From Mesobacterium pallidum (GTDB taxonomy: Bacteria; Pseudomonadota; Alphaproteobacteria; Rhodobacterales; Rhodobacteraceae): a stretch of 64,000 bases of DNA. The notes under the pieces were generated by a model. It was not told the origin of the DNA. It searched no databases and was given only the letters and a program-made list of their open reading frames with translations. Positions 42,673 through 51,302 of the stretch are shown here, piece by piece (within the stretch, counting starts at the first letter, position 1; each line of letters starts with the position of its first letter). The translations under genes were made by a program, and so were the position numbers. The stretch lies in NCBI RefSeq assembly GCF_019966535.1, contig NZ_JAIMID010000013.1:101191-165190 (forward strand). Reading direction: 5' to 3'.

Positions 42673-42824
42673 GACGTCTCCCGGTATGTGGTGGTGGACC
42701 CCTGGGCGCCGCGCCGCGCACGGGACCGGCCCGCGCGGGGCAGGGCAGGGGCCTGTCCCGGCGCGATCATGGCGGTTACGGGTGTAACCATCAAGGCCGT
42801 GCGTCGGCTGACGCGGCGGAGCCG

Positions 42825-45077
42825 TCAGCCCTCGAGCGGCGCCACCTGCACCAGCGCCGTATGCGCGCTGCATCCCTGGCCAAGGCGCGAGGTGCCGACA
42901 TCGGGCGTCAGCACGTTGGGGTTGCCATCGGGGTCGATGTTGCCGCCCGGATCGCCGTACCAGGCGCCGGTCGGCAGGGCGACCACTCCGGGCAGGATGG
43001 CGTCGGTGACATGGGCCCGCGCCCGCGCCGCGCCGCGTGTGTTGAAGACGCGGACCAGCGTGCCGTCCTCGATACCCCGGGCCGCGGCGTCCTTGGGGTG
43101 GATCGCCAGCGCCACGGGGCGCTGGCCGGGCACGTCGGCCAGCGCCGCCTCGAGCTGGCTGTGCAGCTTGTCCCCGGGCTGGGGAGAGACCATGTGCAGC
43201 GGCGTCTCGGGCGTGGCCCGGCCCATCCATTCGGCGGGCGGCAGCCAGGCCGGATGGCCGGGGCAATCGTCATAGCCGAAGCTGTCGATGGTGTCCGAGA
43301 AGATCTCGATCTTGCCCGAGGGGGTCGGCAGCGGATGCGCCTCGGGGTCCTCGCGGAAGGGTGCAAAGAGCGTGCGGTTCGGGCCGTCGGTCGTGATCGG
43401 CAGGCGCACCCAGTTCTGGTCGCGCAGGGTGTCGAGGTCGGGCACGTCGATGCCTTGCTCGTCGGCCAGGGCGCGGTACTCAGCGTAAAGCTCGGGGATC
43501 CACTGGTCGGCGGTCTTGCCCTCGGTGAACGTTTCGCCCGCGCCCAGCCGTTCGGCGAGGCCGGCAAAGATCGCGTAATCGTCCCGCGCCTCGCCCACCG
43601 GCGGGATCAGCGCGGGCATGTGGAACAGGTAGTCGTCCATGCTGGTGCGGCCGATATCCTCGCGCTCGTAGGGCGTTGTGGCCGGAAAGACGATGTCGGC
43701 ACGCTTGGCGGTGGCGGTCCACCACGGCTCGTTGACGATGATCGTCTCGGGGGTTTGCCAGGCCTCGTGCAGGGCGTTGAGGTCCTGGTGGTGGTGATAG
43801 GGGTTGCCGCCGGCCCAGTAGACCAGCCGGATGTCTGGGTAGGTCCGGCGCTGCCCGTTGAAGTCATAGGGCGCGCCGGGGCGGCGCAGCATGTCGGCGA
43901 TGCGGGCGACGGGGATCGTGTCGGTCACCGGGTTGGTCAGCTGCGAAAAGGTCATGCCGCGCAGGCCCATGACCGATTTGCCGACCCCGCCGATCGCGCC
44001 GTAGCCATAGCCGACGCCGCCGCCCGGCAGGCCGATCTGGCCCAGCATGGCGGCCAGGACTGCGGACATCCAGAACGGCTGCTCGCCATGCTCGCCCCGT
44101 TGCAGGGACCAAGCGACGGTGATCAGCGTGCGGGTCGCGGCCATGCGGCGGGCGAGGGCGCGGATCGTCTCGGGGTCGGTGCCGCAGAGGGGGGCGGCCC
44201 AGTCCGGGTCCTTGGGCTGGCCGTCCACCTCGCCCATCAGGTAGGGCCGGAAGCGGTCGAAGCCGACGGTGTAACGCGACAGGAAGGCATGGTCGGTCAG
44301 ACCTTCGGCTTCGAGCACATACGCCAGCGCCAGCATCAGCGCGGTGTCCGAGGCGGGGCGCAGGGGCAGCCAGTCGCAGCCCGTCGGCGCGTCGGTGCGC
44401 TGCGGGCCGATGTTGAGCCGCATCATCCCCTTGGCGGCAAAGCGGTCGAACCAGGGGCCGGTGTCATGTTCGGTGATCCCGCCCATCGAGACCTGCGCGT
44501 TTTTGGGGTTGATCCCGCCGAACATCACCAGCGTCTCGGTGTGGTCATGGATGGTCTGCCAGCTGTCCTGGTGCTCGTAAAGCAGCGCCAGGAAGTTGAC
44601 GCCGAAGACATGCGGCATGATCGACTGCGCGCAGCCGGTGGAATAGCTGCCGAAGGACGCGACATAGCCGCCGATGCTGTTGAGGAACCGGTGCACCTGG
44701 CTTTGCGCATGGTGGAACCGCCCGGCCGAGGACCAGCCGTAGGAACCACCGAAGATGGCGCCGTTGCCATGGTCGCGCTTGATGCGGGCGATGTCGGTGG
44801 CGGCGATGTCCAGCGCCTCGTCCCAGGGCAGCTCGACGAAGTCGTCGGAGCCGCGGCCCTTGCCGCCCTTGCCGTCGAGCCATCCGCGCCGGATCGACGG
44901 GCGCGCCACGCGGTTGCGGTGGTGGACGGCAGCGGGAATCGCCTGCGGGATCGCGGTGGGGGCCGGGTCGTGGGCGAAGGGGCGCACGCCGGTGATCCGG
45001 TCGCCGGTCGTTTCGACCTCGAAGGCACCCCAGTGGCTGGTGGTGACGCGGGTCAGGCGGGGACTGTCGTCGGGCAT
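42825..45077 (-). CDS. DMSO/TMAO/biotin-sulfoxide reductase-family molybdoenzyme
   Basis: 750 residues. The N-terminus lacks the Cys-rich iron-sulfur motif, which places it in the DMSO reductase/TorA/BisC branch. The molybdenum-site region reads IFGGSYGWSSAGRFHHAQSQ, with serine at the metal-ligand position, and then GGYVASFGSYSTGCAQSIMPH. Further signatures: INPKNAQVSMGG, NEPWWTATAKRADIVFPATTPYERED, and the C-terminal molybdopterin-dinucleotide domain HPKDAAARGIEDGTLVRVFNTRG. No twin-arginine signal is visible, so it is probably cytoplasmic and BisC-like, reducing S- or N-oxides such as biotin or methionine sulfoxide. No partner membrane subunit lies nearby. Confidence 0.88.
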   Translation of the reverse strand: MPDDSPRLTRVTTSHWGAFEVETTGDRITGVRPFAHDPAPTAIPQAIPAAVHHRNRVARPSIRRGWLDGKGGKGRGSDDFVELPWDEALDIAATDIARIKRDHGNGAIFGGSYGWSSAGRFHHAQSQVHRFLNSIGGYVASFGSYSTGCAQSIMPHVFGVNFLALLYEHQDSWQTIHDHTETLVMFGGINPKNAQVSMGGITEHDTGPWFDRFAAKGMMRLNIGPQRTDAPTGCDWLPLRPASDTALMLALAYVLEAEGLTDHAFLSRYTVGFDRFRPYLMGEVDGQPKDPDWAAPLCGTDPETIRALARRMAATRTLITVAWSLQRGEHGEQPFWMSAVLAAMLGQIGLPGGGVGYGYGAIGGVGKSVMGLRGMTFSQLTNPVTDTIPVARIADMLRRPGAPYDFNGQRRTYPDIRLVYWAGGNPYHHHQDLNALHEAWQTPETIIVNEPWWTATAKRADIVFPATTPYEREDIGRTSMDDYLFHMPALIPPVGEARDDYAIFAGLAERLGAGETFTEGKTADQWIPELYAEYRALADEQGIDVPDLDTLRDQNWVRLPITTDGPNRTLFAPFREDPEAHPLPTPSGKIEIFSDTIDSFGYDDCPGHPAWLPPAEWMGRATPETPLHMVSPQPGDKLHSQLEAALADVPGQRPVALAIHPKDAAARGIEDGTLVRVFNTRGAARARAHVTDAILPGVVALPTGAWYGDPGGNIDPDGNPNVLTPDVGTSRLGQGCSAHTALVQVAPLEG

Positions 45078-45135
45078 GGGGCCTCTGCCGGTTGGGGCGG
45101 GGTGGCCCCGCTGTCGGCCCCGAGCCTAGTGCAGC

Positions 45136-45164
45136 GGCGCGCCCCGGTCCATCCGGCGCGCGCC
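45136..45164 (-). terminator. Weak hairpin after the helicase gene
   Basis: Arms GGCGCGC and GCGCGCC with a 15-base loop lie 8 bp past the helicase stop on the minus strand, in the 94-bp gap before the molybdoenzyme start. There is no T-run. It may partly separate the two transcripts. Confidence 0.35.
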
Positions 45165-45171
45165 TGTCAGG

Positions 45172-47310
45172 TCAACTGGGCTTACGGCGCGGGGTGGCCG
45201 CGCCGCCGCGCGGGGCGCCGGGTTTGCCGGAGGGCTTGCCAAAGCTCTTTCCCGCGGGCTTGCCACCGGGCTTGCCGAAACTCTTGGCCGCGCCGGGCTT
45301 GCCGCCCGGTTTGCCCGGACCCTTGCCGAAGGCCGGCTTGCCTGCCCTTGCCGAAGGCTTGCCGGGGCGCTCCATCCGCTGGCTGGTGTCGCGGGCCTTG
45401 GCCGGATCGGGCCGACTGGGGGCGGCATCCGCGCGGGGCGCGGGCTTGGCGCCCGCCGGCTTCGCGGCGCGGGGCTTGTCGTCGCGCTTGTCGTAACGCG
45501 GCTTGTCCGGGCGGGGTTTGTCATCCCGCTTTTCATACTTCGGCTTGTCCCATTTCGGCTTGTCGCCGCGCGGCTTGTCATCGCGCTTTTCGTACCGGGG
45601 CTTGTCGTCCCGTTTCTCGGAGCGGGGCTTATCCTCGCGGGGTTTGTCATCCCGCTTTTCGTATGCCGGTTTGTCGTCCCGCTTTTCATACCGGGGCTTG
45701 TCGCCAAAAGACGGCTTCGGGCCGCGCGGGGCGCCCTGCGCCGGGGCCTCGGCCGGGCGCACGGTGATGCCGTCCTGGATCTCTCCGGTGGGCCCAAGCG
45801 CGGCCTGGAATTTCGCCACCTCGCCCTCGGCGATCTCGACGAAGGTTTCGCTGTCCTTGACCCGGATCGCACCGATCGCGTCCTTGCCCAGGTCGGCGGT
45901 GCGCAGGATCATCGGCAACAGCCAGCGCGCCTCGGCCCGGTCGTTGCGGCCGACCGACAGGGCGAACCACTGGCTGGGGCCGAATTCCTTGGTCTCGCGC
46001 TTTTTCGGTGCGGTGTCGGGATCCTGCAGGTCCTCGGGCGCGGAGTTGCGCGCGTTGTGCAGGCGCAGGAGGGCGCCGGCGACCGCCTCGGGGCCGTGGC
46101 GCTCCAGGAGCTTGGCGGCAAAGGCGGCCTCTTCCTCGGTCAGCGGCTCGGCAAAGGTCGGCGCCTCGAGCAGTTTCTGCTCGTCGCGCGCGATGATGTC
46201 GTCGGCCGAGGGCGGCACGCCCCATTCGGCATTGATCTTGGCCCAGCCCAGCAGGCGTTCGGCCTTCTTGACCTCGCGCGGGGGGACGATCAGCGCGCAG
46301 ATGCCCTTGCGCCCGGCGCGGCCCGTGCGGCCCGAACGGTGCAGCAGCCCCTCGGTGTTCTTGGGCAGGTCGGCGTGGATCACGAGGTTGAGGTTCGGCA
46401 GGTCGATCCCGCGCGCCGCCACGTCGGTCGCCACGCAGACCCGCGCCCGGCCGTCGCGCATCGCCTGCAGGGCATGGCTGCGCTCGGACTGGCTCAGCTC
46501 GCCCGAGAGCGACACGACCGACAGGCCGCGGTTGTGCAGCCGCGCGGTCAGGTGGTTCACCTGGGCGCGGGTGTTGGCAAAGACGATGGCGCTTTGGTCG
46601 TCGTGAAAGCGCAGCAGGTTGAAGATGGCGTGATCGGCGTCCGGCGCGGCCACCCGCAGCGCCTTGTAGGCGATGTCGGCATGCTGCTGCGCCTTGTCGA
46701 TCGTGTTGATCCGTTGCGCGTCCTTCTGGAACTCTTCGGCCAGCTTGGCGATCACCGGCGACACGGTGGCCGAGAACAGCAGCGTGCGGCGTTCGGCCGG
46801 GGCGCTTTCGAGGATGAACTCGAGATCCTCGCGGAAGCCGAGGTCGAGCATCTCGTCCGCCTCGTCCAGCACCACGGCGCGCACGTCCGACAGATCCAGC
46901 GCGCCGCGTCGGATGTGGTCGCACAGGCGCCCGGGCGTGCCGACCACGATATGCGTGCCGCGTTCCAGCAGGCGCCGTTCCTGGCGCACATCCATGCCGC
47001 CGACGCAGGCGTTCACCATGGCGCCGGTCTTGCCGTAAAGCCAGCGCAGCTCCTGCATGACCTGGAACGCCAGCTCGCGCGTGGGCGCGACGATCAGCGC
47101 CAGCGGGGTGCCGGCGGGGCCAAAGGCGGTCTCGTCCCCCAGCAGCGTCGGCGCGATGGCCAGGCCAAAGCCCACCGTCTTGCCCGACCCGGTCTGGGCC
47201 GAGACCAGCAGGTCGCCGTCGCCGACATCCGCGGCGGTGACGGCCTGCTGCACCGGGGTGAGTGTGTCGAAGCCGCGCTCGGCCAGCGCTTCCGAAAGGG
47301 GGGTGATCAT
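45172..47310 (-). CDS. DEAD-box ATP-dependent RNA helicase with long basic repeat tail
   Basis: 712 residues. Helicase motifs are complete: Q motif (FDTLTPVQQAV), I AQTGSGKT at 38-45, Ia PTRELAFQ, II VLDEADEML, III SAT, V ATDVAARGIDLP and VI HRSGRTGRAG. A DbpA/CsdA-like RNA-binding domain follows (ALSVGRNDRAEARWLLPMI, AIRVKDSETFVEIAE). Residues about 537-618 are tandem DKPRYEKRDD-type repeats and residues about 640-712 are GKP-rich. It should unwind structured RNA in ribosome assembly or cold adaptation (DeaD/CsdA-like). A TATACA stretch at 47401-47406 in the 238-bp upstream gap could be part of its promoter. Confidence 0.95.
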   Translation of the reverse strand: MITPLSEALAERGFDTLTPVQQAVTAADVGDGDLLVSAQTGSGKTVGFGLAIAPTLLGDETAFGPAGTPLALIVAPTRELAFQVMQELRWLYGKTGAMVNACVGGMDVRQERRLLERGTHIVVGTPGRLCDHIRRGALDLSDVRAVVLDEADEMLDLGFREDLEFILESAPAERRTLLFSATVSPVIAKLAEEFQKDAQRINTIDKAQQHADIAYKALRVAAPDADHAIFNLLRFHDDQSAIVFANTRAQVNHLTARLHNRGLSVVSLSGELSQSERSHALQAMRDGRARVCVATDVAARGIDLPNLNLVIHADLPKNTEGLLHRSGRTGRAGRKGICALIVPPREVKKAERLLGWAKINAEWGVPPSADDIIARDEQKLLEAPTFAEPLTEEEAAFAAKLLERHGPEAVAGALLRLHNARNSAPEDLQDPDTAPKKRETKEFGPSQWFALSVGRNDRAEARWLLPMILRTADLGKDAIGAIRVKDSETFVEIAEGEVAKFQAALGPTGEIQDGITVRPAEAPAQGAPRGPKPSFGDKPRYEKRDDKPAYEKRDDKPREDKPRSEKRDDKPRYEKRDDKPRGDKPKWDKPKYEKRDDKPRPDKPRYDKRDDKPRAAKPAGAKPAPRADAAPSRPDPAKARDTSQRMERPGKPSARAGKPAFGKGPGKPGGKPGAAKSFGKPGGKPAGKSFGKPSGKPGAPRGGAATPRRKPS
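45457..45702 (-). repeat. In-gene repeat coding the charged helicase tail
   Basis: About 82 codons made of imperfect copies of a 9-11-residue unit D-K-P-R-Y-E-K-R-D-D, at least seven copies, with spacers such as REDKPRS and RGDKPKW. The DNA copies are near-identical in places, so copy number may vary by slippage. The product would be an intrinsically disordered, mixed-charge RNA-binding tail. Confidence 0.85.
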
Positions 47311-47548
47311 GGGGGTCGGTTCCGAAGAGGGATCGGCGGGCCTTCAGGGCGGCCGATGGAATGGGGCAAGTCGCGCACATAACGGGTTGCGCGGCGAAAG
47401 TATACAGCGAAATCGTCGGGGCGGGTTGCAGCCCGTGCATGGCTGAAGCCGGCGTGCCGGCACGGGGCGGCGGCCTACGATCTTGGTGCCGCTAGGCCGC
47501 AGGTTCTGCCCATGGTAGTGTCGCGCGGCGAGGCTGTGGGAGGACGGC

Positions 47549-49297
47549 ATGCGCGACACCGACCATGTGGACGAGATCGACCGCGTGCTGCGCGGGTTCG
47601 AGACCGGGCGCGACCGCATCGTGGCCGACAGCTGGCGGCGCTGTGTCGAGACCTACGGCATGGACCCGACGCGGCCCGATCCGGCGCATATCGTGACCGA
47701 GACCGAGCTGCGCGAGCATCGCGAACAATCCGAGCGGCTGATCGCCACCGCGCGGTCGGGCCTGCAGGCACTGTTCCGTCACGTGGCCGGGCACAATTAC
47801 GTGCTGCTCCTGGCCGATGCGCAGGGGGTCTGCGTGGATTTCTTCGGCGATCCGCGGTTCGAGGACGAGCTGCGGCAGGCCGGGCTCTACCTCGGGTCCG
47901 ACTGGACCGAGGACCTGGCGGGCACTTGCGGTGTCGGGTCCTGTATCGTGACGGGCGAGCCGATCACCATCCACCAGGGCGACCATTTCGGCCTGTCGCA
48001 TGTGCCGCTGTCATGCACATCGGCGCCGATCTTCGACACCAAGGGAGAGTTGTCGGCCGTACTCGACATCTCGCTGCTGCGCTCGCCCTCGCCGAAATCT
48101 TCGCAGAACCTGGCCATGGGGCTGGTGACCGCCTCGGCCCGGCGGGTCGAGATGGCGAACCTTATGGCGATGACGCGGCGCGACTGGGTGCTGCGGGTCT
48201 CGACCAGCCCGGAATTCCTCGAGGTCGATCCCGAGGCCGCCGTGGCGCTGGACGGGTCCGGGCGGATCGTCGGCATGACCTCGGGCGCGCGGCGGGCGCT
48301 GGACCCGGAGGGGTGGGGCAAGCTGATCGGCACGCGGATCGACGACTGGCTCGAGGTGACGGTGGACGACATGCCCGACCTCATGCGCGGCCGCCCGACC
48401 GAGGACCGGGTGCTGCGGCTCAAGGACGGGCGGGGCCTGTTCGGCCATGCCATCGCGCCGCAAAGCGCGCGGGCGGCAGGGCTGCGGCGGCGTGAGCCGG
48501 AGCTGCCGGGCAGCTTGGGCAGCTTTGCCGGGCCCGACCCCGCGCTGGCCCGCGTGCTGGCGCAGACGGCGCGGCTGGCCGTCACGGGCGTGCCGCTGCT
48601 GATCCGGGGCGAGACGGGGACGGGCAAGGAAAAGCTGGGCCGCGCGATCCATGTCTGCGGCCCGCCGGGGCACGCCTTTCACCACCTGCGCTGCGCCTCG
48701 GGGCCGGACGCGGTGGCCGCGCTGAACGCGGCAGCACCCGGCACGCTGCTGCTGCGCGGGGTCGAGGACCTGACCGATGCGGCGCAGGAGGCGCTGCTGG
48801 CGCTGCTTGACCGCCGCGCGGACCTGCGCGTGGTGGCCACGACCCGCGCCGATCCTTCTACGCTGGCCGAGGAGCTGCGCGCCGATCTCTTCCACCGCGT
48901 CGCCGGGGCGGTGATCGCGCTGCCACCGCTGCGCCACCGGGCCGATTTCGACTGGCTGCTCGACCGGTTGCTGCGCGTCCGCTCGGCCGGGGACACGCGG
49001 CTCACGCCCGCCGCCCGCGACGCGCTGAAGTCGCGCGACTGGCCGGGCAACATCCGCGAGCTGGAACAGGCGCTGGACGTCGCGCTGGCGCTGGCCGAGG
49101 GCGCGGTGATCGACCTGCCGGACCTGCCGCCGCCCGTGCATTGCCCTTCGCACGGCGCGCCCCGGCCCGAGGAGGACCTCGAGGCGGTGCTGAGCGCCTG
49201 CGGCTGGAATATGTCGCAGGCGGCTCGGCGGCTGGGGGTCAACCGCTCGACCGTGCTGCGCCGCTGCCGCAAGGCCGGGCTCACCCCGCCTGCCTGA
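47549..49297 (+). CDS. AcoR-like transcriptional regulator with degenerate sigma54-activator domain
   Basis: 582 residues. Residues about 60-210 are a GAF-type sensor (FRHVAGHNYVLLLADAQGVC, GSDWTEDLAGTCGVGSCIVT, HVPLSCTSAPIFDTKGEL); then a PAS-like linker; then an AAA+ domain from about residue 335 with Walker A GETGTGKE at 354-361. The next 25 or so residues normally carrying the GAFTGA loop are missing, and Walker B reads TLLLRGVEDL instead of TLFLDEIG. The end is a Fis helix-turn-helix (NMSQAARRLGVNRSTVLRRC). Family activators use the GAFTGA loop to contact sigma54; without it and the Walker B acids this protein probably works with sigma70 or as a plain DNA-binding sensor. It is likely the regulator of the monooxygenase 168 bp downstream. 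Confidence 0.9.
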   Translation: MRDTDHVDEIDRVLRGFETGRDRIVADSWRRCVETYGMDPTRPDPAHIVTETELREHREQSERLIATARSGLQALFRHVAGHNYVLLLADAQGVCVDFFGDPRFEDELRQAGLYLGSDWTEDLAGTCGVGSCIVTGEPITIHQGDHFGLSHVPLSCTSAPIFDTKGELSAVLDISLLRSPSPKSSQNLAMGLVTASARRVEMANLMAMTRRDWVLRVSTSPEFLEVDPEAAVALDGSGRIVGMTSGARRALDPEGWGKLIGTRIDDWLEVTVDDMPDLMRGRPTEDRVLRLKDGRGLFGHAIAPQSARAAGLRRREPELPGSLGSFAGPDPALARVLAQTARLAVTGVPLLIRGETGTGKEKLGRAIHVCGPPGHAFHHLRCASGPDAVAALNAAAPGTLLLRGVEDLTDAAQEALLALLDRRADLRVVATTRADPSTLAEELRADLFHRVAGAVIALPPLRHRADFDWLLDRLLRVRSAGDTRLTPAARDALKSRDWPGNIRELEQALDVALALAEGAVIDLPDLPPPVHCPSHGAPRPEEDLEAVLSACGWNMSQAARRLGVNRSTVLRRCRKAGLTPPA

Positions 49298-49331
49298 CCC
49301 CACCCGCCTGACGCACCCCAGTTGCGCCGCT

Positions 49332-49345
49332 GTTGCGCGCGCAAC
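49332..49345. promoter_or_regulatory. 14-bp perfect palindrome upstream of the monooxygenase
   Basis: GTTGCGCGCGCAAC is fully symmetric and centred about 128 bp before the monooxygenase ATG; GTTGCGCC just upstream (49321) is a half copy. It is placed like an upstream activator site for the Fis-type regulator encoded before it. I found no convincing GG-N10-GC sigma54 element between it and the gene. Confidence 0.5.
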
Positions 49346-49465
49346 GCCCGGACCCGCCCCGTGCCGTTTTCGGGCCCCTGCAGGCCCGCCGCCGTTGCCG
49401 GACCCCGGCCCGTCCTGCCAGCCTCACCCCCGGAGGAGATCCAACAACACGAGAGGAGGAGTGAG

Positions 49466-51265
49466 ATGCTCGATTCGACATTGGTCACGCAGGTGCAGGC
49501 GTTCCTGGACGATTTCGGCGGCGCGCTGGAAAGCGGCGACATCGCCGCGGCGCAACAGATGTTCCTGGAGGAGTGCTACTGGCGCGACCTGGTGACGTTC
49601 ACCTGGAACCTGAAGACGGTTGAAGGCCGCGACCAGGTCGGCGACATGCTGCGCCACCAGCTGGCGACGACCAAGCCTACCGGCTGGCAACTGGCCGAGG
49701 GCGAGATCCCGACCGAGGAGGACGGGGTGACCACAGCCTGGATCCGCTTCGAGACGGGTATCGCGCGAGGCTACGGCCTGATGCGCCTCAAGGACGGCAA
49801 GATCTGGACGCTGCTGACCACCATGGCCGAGCTGAAGGGACACGAGGAGCCCAAGGGCTTTGCCCGCCCGCTGGGCGCCAAGCACGGCGCCGGCAAGAAC
49901 CGCGAGACCTGGGCCGAGGAGCGCGCCCGCGAGGCGGCCGAGCTGGGCTACACCGAACAGCCCTATGTCCTGATCATCGGCGGCGGGCAGGGCGGCATCG
50001 CCCTGGGCGCCCGGCTGCGGCAACTGGGCGTGCCCACGATCATCGTGGAACGCAACGACCGACCCGGCGACAGCTGGCGCAAGCGGTACAAGTCGCTCTG
50101 CCTGCATGACCCGGTCTGGTACGACCACCTGCCCTACATCAAGTTCCCGGAAAACTGGCCGGTCTTTGCCCCCAAGGACAAGATCGGCGACTGGCTCGAG
50201 ATGTATACCAAGGTGATGGAGCTGAACTACTGGACCCGCACCACCGCCAAGTCGGCCGAGTTCGACGAAGCAAAGGGCGAATGGACGGTCGTGGTGGATC
50301 GTGACGGCGAAGAGGTGGTGCTGCGCCCCAGGCAGCTGGTCATGGCGACCGGAATGTCGGGCAAGAAGCGGATGCCCGATTTCCCGGGCATGGACGTCTT
50401 CAAGGGCGTGCAGCAGCATTCGTCGGAACACGAGGGCCCGGACCAGTGGACCGGCAAGAAGGTCGTGGTCGTCGGGTCCAACAACTCGGCCCACGACATC
50501 TGCGCTGCGCTCTGGGAGCACGACGCGGACGTCACCATGGTGCAGCGCTCCTCGACCCATATCGTGCGCTCGGACAGTTTGATGGAGATCGGGCTCGGCG
50601 CGCTCTATTCCGAAGAAGCGGTCGCCGCCGGGGTCACCACGGAAAAGGCCGACCTGATCTTTGCCTCGCTGCCCTACCGCATCCTGCATGAATTCCAGAT
50701 CCCCGCCTACGAGGCGATGAAGGAGCGCGATGCGGCCTTCTACGAGGGGCTGGAAAAGGCGGGCTTCTGGCTCGATTGGGGCGACGACGGATCGGGGCTG
50801 TTCATGAAGTACCTGCGGCGCGGGTCGGGCTATTACATCGACGTGGGTGCCAGCCAGCTGATCATCGACGGCGAGATCAAGCTCAAGCGCGGGCAGGTCG
50901 AGAGCCTCGATGAGACGGGGGTGAACCTCGACGACGGCACGCATCTCGACGCTGACCTCGTGGTCTATGCCACCGGCTACAATTCGATGAACGGCTGGGT
51001 GGCCGACCTCATGGGCAAGGACAAGGCCGATCAGCTTGGCAAGTGCTGGGGCCTCGGGTCCGACACGACCAAGGACCCGGGCCCCTGGGAGGGCGAGCAG
51101 CGCAACATGTGGAAGCCGACCCAGGTGGAAAACCTCTGGATGCACGGCGGCAACCTGCACCAGTCGCGGCATTACTCGCAGTTCCTCGCCCTGCAGCTCA
51201 AGGCGCGGATGGAGGGGATCCCGACTCCGGTCTACGGGCTGCAGGAGGTGCATCACCTCGGCTGA
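49466..51265 (+). CDS. Flavin-binding monooxygenase with N-terminal SnoaL-like domain
   Basis: 599 residues from the ATG at 49466, preceded by GAGAGGAGGAG. Residues about 1-130 are a SnoaL/NTF2-like barrel (FLDDFGGALESGDIAAAQQM, YWRDLVTFTWNLKTVEGRD). Then a group-B flavoprotein: FAD motif VLIIGGGQGGIALGARL from residue 168, GDSWRKRYKSLCLHDPVWYDH, the FxGxxxH-type fingerprint FKGVQQHSSEH, NADPH loop VVVVGSNNSAHDICAALWEH, and YATGYNSMNG near the C-terminus. It would oxygenate a small organic substrate with NADPH and O2, as in flavin monooxygenases or Baeyer-Villiger enzymes. It is the apparent target of the upstream regulator. The substrate is unknown. Confidence 0.9.
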   Translation: MLDSTLVTQVQAFLDDFGGALESGDIAAAQQMFLEECYWRDLVTFTWNLKTVEGRDQVGDMLRHQLATTKPTGWQLAEGEIPTEEDGVTTAWIRFETGIARGYGLMRLKDGKIWTLLTTMAELKGHEEPKGFARPLGAKHGAGKNRETWAEERAREAAELGYTEQPYVLIIGGGQGGIALGARLRQLGVPTIIVERNDRPGDSWRKRYKSLCLHDPVWYDHLPYIKFPENWPVFAPKDKIGDWLEMYTKVMELNYWTRTTAKSAEFDEAKGEWTVVVDRDGEEVVLRPRQLVMATGMSGKKRMPDFPGMDVFKGVQQHSSEHEGPDQWTGKKVVVVGSNNSAHDICAALWEHDADVTMVQRSSTHIVRSDSLMEIGLGALYSEEAVAAGVTTEKADLIFASLPYRILHEFQIPAYEAMKERDAAFYEGLEKAGFWLDWGDDGSGLFMKYLRRGSGYYIDVGASQLIIDGEIKLKRGQVESLDETGVNLDDGTHLDADLVVYATGYNSMNGWVADLMGKDKADQLGKCWGLGSDTTKDPGPWEGEQRNMWKPTQVENLWMHGGNLHQSRHYSQFLALQLKARMEGIPTPVYGLQEVHHLG

Positions 51266-51272
51266 GGCGCGT

Positions 51273-51302
51273 CCGGGCCTTTGCCCTCAGGTGAAGGCCC
51301 GG
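51273..51302. terminator. Hairpin between convergent monooxygenase and racemase genes
   Basis: Perfect 9-bp arms CCGGGCCTT and AAGGCCCGG with a 12-base loop lie 7 bp past the monooxygenase stop. The right arm overlaps the last codons of the convergent racemase-like gene. T residues end the left arm; it could work for both directions. Confidence 0.55.

Noticed and set aside
42861..45767. Long plus-strand frame opposite the molybdoenzyme and helicase
   Set aside because: It runs through the helicase repeats as a Cys/Arg/Ala low-complexity string and shows no protein family.
49346..49465. Sigma54 promoter before the monooxygenase
   Set aside because: No GG-N10-GC element with the TGGCAC/TTGC context was found; the nearest candidates have the wrong spacing or lack the GG.
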